From Polytrichum commune (lineage: Eukaryota > Streptophyta > Polytrichopsida > Polytrichales > Polytrichaceae): 39,644 nt of DNA. Below, one piece after another: positions 33,381 through 39,644 of the stretch. Both the position numbers and the translations under genes were made by a program. Positions within the stretch are counted from its first letter, which is position 1. Every line of letters begins with the position of its first letter. The DNA lies in contig OX485807.1 in assembly GCA_950295325.1 (NCBI GenBank), positions 50,210,796 through 50,250,439 on the forward strand, in the 5' to 3' direction. Under the pieces are notes generated by a model. That model worked only from the letters and a program-made list of their open reading frames with translations, did no database searches and was not told the origin of the DNA.

Positions 33381-34760
33381 TAAAACATTACAAGTGGTGT
33401 TTTTATGATTTATGACTATTCACAAAAATATAAAAAGAGTGAAGCTTGAAGAAAGCTAAATTTAAGCATTAGGCTTGTGTGGAGTGGATTGAGTAAGTTT
33501 AGTAGTGTGAGGACATGACCTTGGTAGAAAGTGTGGTAAGTAGAAAGCCAAGGATAGTTAAATATTTGAATTAGGATCTTTGTTGATCGTTTGAGGGAGG
33601 AAGGCTTAGGAGATAAGATGAGAGCCTACAAAGTAGGAGGAGATCTCGAAGGCTTATCGTGAGCCTTGAGGGTGCTCACCTCCTCAAACTCACTATTTAA
33701 GACCTCGTTCTTCCCTCACTCATCCTCTCTTTCCTTCGGGTTCCTTGGCACGCCACGTGTTATAGTGTGGGTGCGTGGGAAGCAAGATAGGAGCACGTGT
33801 GTGTGCATGGGTGTAAGGTTAGGAGCCAAGGCTAGTTGGCCTTGAAGAGGGCTTGACCTCTTGTTAGTAATAGTTGGGCGTGAATGATTTAAAGTTCAAT
33901 TTATGGCTTTGTTGGAGTACTTGGATTTACATTGATTAGCCTTATACTTATGCGGATGTGCAAAGTCTCTTATTGGAGCATTTAGTTTTGTTAGACTTCA
34001 TATGAATTTTTGAGAGCCAAAAAACCGAGACTATGTCCAAACTTCCAAAAACTAATGAAAAAATGCAGATTAAAAGGAAACAGCATAGAATTGCGACCAT
34101 ATACTTTATGGTAGTAGAAATATTATTGCATATTCATGTAGATTCCTTCATTATCTATCCATGGATACCAAGAACTCATTTTTTGGACTTCATATGAATT
34201 TTTGAGAGCCAAAAAACCGAGACTATGTCCAAACTTCCAAAAACTAGTGACACACTCTTATAGTTTTTGACTTATGATGTTTAGACTTAAAGTGTTGGAT
34301 TCATTAGGTAGGAAGGGGTGTGTATAACTTTTGAATGTATTGGTGATTGACCATTGAGGTTGAACTTAGTAATGGAATGTGAAGGCCTGTAAAGGAGAGG
34401 CCACCATAAGTTACAAAAGTATTTGTTAATACTTAAACTTATGTGCTTCATGGAATCAACAAGCGAAGGTTCGTGCAGTAATGTGGAATCAACGGCGAGG
34501 ACTCGATTCACACGAGGGAAATCATTGAAGGCAGGCGTAACCAAGGCGGCCGGGTGGACATTGGATAAGGTTAAGGATGTGACCTTACCCGAAGTTAAGG
34601 AATATAAGATGACATAGTGTGGGATTAGTCAAGTTGTATATATTCTAAGGGTATATTGGAATCATACATTAAATTACCGAGGGAGGATTTTCTACGTGTT
34701 ATTATAACTTTTTTACTCGGGCTAAGACGAAATCGAAGGGTGGGGAATTTTTGGTGACAG
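33381..34760. repeat. Noncoding repeat-like region with a 61-bp direct duplication
   Basis: No gene is supported. A 61-base sequence (GACTTCATATGAATTTTTGA...) occurs identically at 33994-34054 and 34186-34246. The region separates the broken CACTA gene from the second ParB-like gene and starts near a hairpin around TTAACACTTGTAAAACATTA at about 33372-33402. It could be a solitary LTR or another element, but no matching end pair or target duplication was found. Confidence 0.5.
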
Positions 34761-34864
34761 ATGTTCTCTATGTCAACTCTTCCTTTTGTTTCCAAGCACT
34801 TCCGGTACCTTGGCTTTCAATATATTTTGGGCTTAATCTCATATCTTTGTTTCCACCCCTGTAG

Positions 34865-37800
34865 ATTGATTCACCTCATCAATCCGACCTCGTGCGTCCT
34901 CTTGATGAGTCTAATGCGGAGGAGACTGAGCTCGAGATTCGAAGATCCCAAAAAGAAGACTCTATCGGTGTGATTCATAGTGTTCGCATCAAACCTCTTG
35001 CTAAGTCACGTTTCTCTATTCCATTGTGCCGCTTGCAATGTCTTCCTCTTGTTCGTCCCATCAGCGAGGTCGATGTTGTTCGGCTGCAAAACGAATTTGT
35101 CATGGGTTACCGTGACGGTGACCGTGCGATGTATGTCTCTCCCTACAACAACCTTGATGAGGTGCTTCTAGTTTCGGACGACATTCGAGCCTCCTGGAGT
35201 TCACTATGGCAGGAGTCTAGTGATGAGTTTGATTCCATGCTCGAGAAGAATTCCGACCTCTCTTAATTTGTTGGCAAGATGTTTTTCGTGTGGGAGGGGA
35301 ATCATCGCTTGACGGCTTGGCTTAGACACATTAACAAGCACCATTCCATGGACAAAGATTGGCACATCTCCGTGGATTGCATTGTTGTCGACCCGAGAAA
35401 CTGTGTTGCCGTCTTCCTTAATGCCATGAATGACAACAACTGGTAAGTTTGTTTTTGTTTGGGTTCTCATTGTTTGTTTTCCATTCTCAAAAATTTTCAT
35501 CTTTTGTTTCTCGCTTACTTATTCCTTGTAGGTCCACGGAACACGACCATGTCAAGGACAACCTTCCCGCCAAGCTCCTCCGCATTCGAACATTTGGGAA
35601 GATGAAACTTGAAGAGTTCAAGGACCTCATTTCTCCCCAAGACTACAAGACTTGCGAGGCCAAAATGCTAAAAACTCCAACTTGGTATCCTCTTACCTTG
35701 GACATATTCGTCAAATTCTTGTATAAGGTGATTCTTCCTCCCTTTCATTTTGCTTTGATAGCCCACAAGCATGTGTTCATACTTGCCATCTTACCCTCCA
35801 AATACAGTGACATATATAGGCTTATGCCTTTATCCTCTTCATTTATGTGATTCATTTTCATTAAGAGCCCACAAGCATGTGTTCATACTTGCCATCTTAC
35901 CCTCCAAAAACAATGACATATATGGGATTATGCCTTTCTCCTCTTCATTTATGTGATTCATTTTCATTAAGAGCCTACAAGCATGTGTTCATACTTGCCA
36001 TCTTACCCTCCAAAGACAATGACATATATGGGCTTATGCCTTTCTCCTCTTCATTTTTGTCATTCATTTTCACTTCTCTTTGTGTGTTTTAGAGAGAGAT
36101 CTCGAACGCAGCCAACACTGCAGCAAGGTTGTACCGGGAGAATACACCCGAATCCCGCAGGTCAGCTACCGAAATTTGGGATACTATGACCAAAGCGCAA
36201 GAGAAACTCATCAAGAGTATTCGGACTCGAAATTTCAAGAAGTTCATTTCCGTCGCCCACAAGGATAATGGCGAAGACTTCTTCTACGAGGTGCGCCTCC
36301 GATTTGTTTTACTTTTGGCTTTCAACTTCATCTTTCATCCATTCTAGTTTCATCTTTTCTTACACTCTCATATGTTGCAGATTGACCGTCATTTTTCCAC
36401 CTTCATGTACCCCGATATGACGATAGAAAAACTTCAAAAGGTGGCAACCACCCATGTCGATGCTTGTTTCAAAGCCAAGTGGCTTCGGTGGTGGAATTCT
36501 CCCGCCAAGGTCAAAATGAAAAATCAATTCCCCTCTTCTCTTCCTCTCCGTGAGAAAGTCCTTGACGACTGGCTTAACAAAGCTTTTTTTTGGGCACAGG
36601 TACATCTTCATCTTTTGTGTCTTCTTGTTTGTTAGTTTCTCTCATTTCTATATCTAACTGTTGGTCTCTCTTTACATAGTTGGAGAAGGGCGTTGAGGCT
36701 GAGATTGCATCGTTTGAGAACGAGTTGTCCGTGGACATTGATTGGAATTCCACGGAGATTTTACACCCGTCCAATTATGTTGAGCATTGGAGGCTCATTT
36801 TGTGGGACAAGGCTTTCCGGGTGTATTTTGAGGACAAGGCCGATTTAACATTTAGTAAAGGCCTTGACCTCTTCGAGTTCGACGAAGGCCCCATCGCCAT
36901 TAAACGCGTTGCTTACCGGTACTCTTTTCCTTTCATTTTTTTCATCGCTTTCGTTTCCTTTCCACGGCCGTTTTCTTACTCTATGTTTTCCATTTTCTAG
37001 GTACATTCACCGCGAGCTCTTTGTGAAGAATGCTTTGCCTCCTTCGTCCTTGCCCGCTTTCCTTTTGGAGTGGATCGATGTCCACTCCAATCTTTGTGTC
37101 TATACGGCCATGCAAGTTGCAAAGTTTCCACCCTCGCACTTGAAGGAATGTGGTTGGTACTTGGATTGCTCTCGTGCATTCGTGCCCGATAAAGAAGAAG
37201 CCCTTTATGGCAGCCTTGTAAACTCCGGCCCCGACGTCATTGAATTGGATGAGGAGCCAGATGAACCTACTCCCGCTCCTCCATCGGTTGAGAAGGATGT
37301 TGCGCCCGTCAAGGGTAGAGGCAGAGGTAAGAAGGCTCTCGCCCATGTCTCTTCTCAAGTTTCCTCACGTTCTAATGCCAAGGCCTCCGTTCAACACAAT
37401 GTTCCTCCAGCCACCACCGTGGTTGGAAGTCCCACCGGCACTCCATCTGCCGCCCTCGCCAATCCGGTAGTTGCTCCTTCTCATAGCGGTGTAACCATTC
37501 CATCTGTGCCTCGCAAGCGGAAGGCTGTTGCACCTTATACGTCGGCAACTTCCTCCAACATGTCATCTTGCCTTTCTTTGATTGAGAATGTGGACATGGG
37601 GGAGCTCATTGAGGATCTCATGAAGACCAAAGTTCCACCTCCGGCCTACCGACGCATCCAAGATTTCCTAACAAAGGTTTGTGTGCATTGTTTTATTCTT
37701 TCATTCAATGTATTTCATCATTTTCTTGTTTTTTGACTTTCTTTGCATTTTGGCCTTTCAGGTTGGAGCGGGTCGTACTCGTCCAAATACAAAGCATAAG

Positions 37801-39112
37801 GTTCACACGGGCATTGATCTCCTGTTTGCAGATGTGCCCGAGAACCTAGGTGTTCCGGGCATCACTGCTTCATCCTCGGATGTTCCTCACTGGAACATCC
37901 GCTCAGTCACTTACTTCGAGGTTCTGTTTGCATTCGCGAATGCCAACCTTCATGACGATGGCGTCCTCGCCTTTGCGCATACTGCCGATCCAGAGGTTTC
38001 GAGATCAATTCATAACTGGGCTCACACAGAGGATTTCTATGTTGCCGAGGACTGGTTCCGCATGAGCGACCTCGATCTTCAATCTCCCTCTAATCCGTCT
38101 GAACTGGTACTTCTTCTTGGCCTTCATCCATTTTCATTCATAGTCTTTTTATTTTGTTCTTGTTTTCCTAACTTTAGCTTTCACAATTTGTGCAGACTCG
38201 GAAATTTTTCATCAAGGTACTTGTGCGGAACCGGTCCGTTTTGAATGTCCGCATGTCGGACTTCATGGACATGGTCTACAATCTCAAACGAGATGGTTGG
38301 CTCAACAGCTTCACCGATTTTAAAAACCAATCCGTGAGGGTCGACGGGGTGCCTTGGAGAGGCGCTCGTGAAAAGCGCCTGGAATTCTTCTCGATCATTT
38401 TCTCCGCCCTCACAGACAAGGACGACATTATATTGAATTGGCAGTGTGGTGTTGGTTCGTTCTTCTTTTCTAGTTTTTCTCATTTCTTTCCTTTTGGATT
38501 TTTTGATTTCATTTGTAATCGGTTCCTTATTCATTTTCCAATGCTAATCCCTTCGCATTTTGTTTGTTTAGGAGGTTCCATCATAGCATGCGGCTCCATT
38601 TAACGCCATATTGTGGCGCTTGAATCCGACATTGATGTCTTCAAGTCCATCCTCCTCCCCCTTCGTGAGCCTGACCAAGAACAGACCTCTCAACCCGCCG
38701 CCCCTCAACGAGGCTCCGTTTTTGCTCCTCCTCCTCGAAAGATGGCCAAGCGCAATTTCGATTTGCTCTGTGAGTAAGTTCGTTCGTTGATTCTACCTTG
38801 TTTTCTTTTGTATCTTCAAGTGTTTGACATAGAGACATGTGCTCATGTTTCTCTTTCTTTTCATCTATGTGCAGAGTTCAAATTGAAAACCCCATCCGCA
38901 TTCTTAATGCGGAGATTTTTGCAACGCCTTCGGCGACGTTCGAGCTCCCTCCTTATGCTTCAGAGCTTGCCCATCGTTTGGCCGAAGCACCATCCCCACC
39001 TCCTAGTCGTATCCGGCCTTACAACAAACTAGTATTGGATTTCCTAGATATAGAGGCAGAGCAGGGCGAGGAAAGTGATAGACAAAGTCAAAATCTGGTC
39101 CATTACCCTTGA
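34865..39112 (+). pseudogene. Second ParB-like / DNA-methyltransferase-like gene, ten exons, two stops
   Basis: Exons with matching phases: 34865-35442, 35532-35727, 36093-36290, 36381-36599, 36680-36918, 37001-37676, 37762-38106, 38196-38454, 38572-38773 and 38875-39112. The first contains a ParB-like motif VWEGNHRLTAW with WHISVDCIVVD following, preceded by an in-frame TAA (35264-35266). A disordered, Pro/Ser-rich linker (37240-37560) leads to IDLLFADVPENLG, in the place of the D/NPPY catalytic motif of beta-class N4/N6 methyltransferases, and then ILNWQCGVGGSI ... RHIVALESD, matching motif I (F-x-G-x-G) and the acidic end of the next strand. A second TAA (38601-38603) lies between them. 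Both stops are explained by CAA to TAA. The DVPE in place of DPPY makes catalysis doubtful. 5' exons are not visible. Similarity to the gene at 24919 is in architecture, not close sequence. Confidence 0.6.
35761..36075. repeat. 106-bp tandem repeat, three copies, inside an intron
   Basis: Units start at 35761, 35867 and 35973 (GCCCACAAGCATGTGTTCAT...) and fill nearly all of the intron between exons 2 and 3 of the second ParB-like gene, which is longer (365 bp) than its other introns. The copies differ by only a few bases. Small open frames within them are periodic artefacts. Confidence 0.9.
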
Positions 39113-39589
39113 AAGGCCTAGCCTATCGGAATCTAAGTGCTAACTCAAACATTCAAATCAATGCGAAATCTAGTCCATTACCCTTCAAAGGCCTAGCCTC
39201 TCGGAATCTAAGTGCTAACTCAAACATACAAATCAATGCGAAATCTGGTCCATGACCCTTGAAAGGCCTAGCCTCTTGGAATCTAAGTGTTAACTCAAGC
39301 ATACAAAACAATGCGAAATCTGGTCCATTACCCTTCAAAGGCCTAGCCTCTCGGAATCTAAGTGCTAACTCAAACATACAAAACAATGCGAAATCTGGTC
39401 CATGACCCTTGAAAGGCCTAGCCTCTCGGAATCTAAGTGCTAACTCAAACATTCAAATCAATGCAAAATCTGGTCCATTACCCTTGAAAGGCCTAGCCTC
39501 TCGGAATCTAAGTGTTAACTCAAGCATACAAAACAATGCGAAATCTGGTCCATTACCCTTCAAAGGCCTAGCCTCTCGGAATCTAAGTG
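39091..39589. repeat. 75-bp tandem repeat, about 6.7 copies
   Basis: Units start at 39091, 39166, 39241, 39316, 39391, 39466 and 39541 (AAATCTGGTCCATTACCCTT...). Alternate copies share variants (CTTGAAAGG or CTTCAAAGG; CATTCAAATC or CATACAAAAC), hinting at a higher-order unit. The first copy overlaps the end of the second ParB-like gene and provides its last residues and stop (SQNLVHYP). Confidence 0.9.
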
Positions 39590-39644
39590 GCCACATTTTG
39601 TATGAAGGGGGGAGGTTAGATTTTTTGTTGGGTAGGCTCTCGGC
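39590..39644. other. Window end, nothing recognised
   Basis: Unique sequence after the tandem array with no feature. Confidence 0.3.

Noticed and set aside
34605-34625. CATAGTG near 34613 as the missing right end of the CACTA element
   Set aside because: Only seven bases match; the TTTTTGGC that should precede it and the GGT target duplication are absent.
33369-34752. Solitary LTR (TG...CA) inserted into the CACTA gene
   Set aside because: TGTT and GACA ends can be chosen, but no five-base target duplication or second LTR supports it.
35264-38603. In-frame TAA codons as evidence for a variant genetic code or for RNA editing
   Set aside because: Other genes in the window use TAA, TAG and TGA normally as final stops, and U-to-C editing of stops in ferns and hornworts is an organelle process; nonsense mutation is simpler.
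39153-39452. Minus-strand ORF with a repeated ALRFREARP peptide
   Set aside because: Generated by the 75-bp tandem repeat, whose length is a multiple of three.

Overview
The window looks like transposon-rich nuclear DNA from a plant, most likely a seed-free land plant or a streptophyte alga. The clues are repeated TTTAGGG/CCCTAAA motifs (plant-type telomere repeat), genes split by short GT-AG introns of about 70-370 bp, a CACTA-type DNA transposon end, and DUF7869, ParB-like and FCP1-like families, which I associate with seed-free plant genomes. I cannot name the species. There are no rRNA or tRNA genes, no operons and no bacterial signals.

Layout. 1-5.2 kb is old decayed sequence: a G-poor transposon fossil with a PCIF1-like motif (1.1-2.7 kb), then unrecognised C/T-rich sequence interrupted by a piggyBac-type miniature element at 3996-4236. 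At 6318-7632 lies a complete non-autonomous DNA transposon with poly-G terminal inverted repeats and an 8-bp target duplication. At 10917-11613 is the one convincing ordinary host-type gene, a two-exon, 177-residue membrane protein; a homologous last exon sits alone at 9117-9206 on the other strand. From 13636 rightwards a CACTA (En/Spm)-like element begins. Its minus-strand gene is broken into pieces at 33.4-31.8 kb and 14.97-14.75 kb.

The main feature is what separates those two pieces: a block of about 16.6 kb (15096-31696) bounded by 35-bp inverted repeats with one mismatch. It carries (i) an apparently intact leftward gene for a 975-residue DUF7869 protein with an RNase-H-like acidic triad, a candidate transposase; (ii) a rightward multi-exon gene with a ParB-like DGQH domain, a methyltransferase-like segment, a coiled coil and, probably as a further exon, an FCP1-like HAD domain; (iii) a small Ser-rich gene; and (iv) about 19 copies plus half-sites of a CpG-rich palindrome with core ACGGACGCGCGTCCGT. 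The palindromes are concentrated just upstream of the two large genes, with others in their introns and 3' regions. I saw no convincing copy outside this block. I propose the block is a large, little-described DNA transposon with its own dispersed palindromic sites.

From 34.9 to 39.1 kb a second, more degraded ParB-like gene (EGNHR motif) continues through ten inferred exons into a segment resembling N4/N6 DNA methyltransferases. It has two in-frame TAA stops, each explicable by CAA to TAA. Thus the window holds two divergent ParB-plus-methyltransferase-like genes, an architecture familiar from phages and bacterial mobile DNA. The window ends in a 75-bp tandem repeat that supplies the last residues of that gene.
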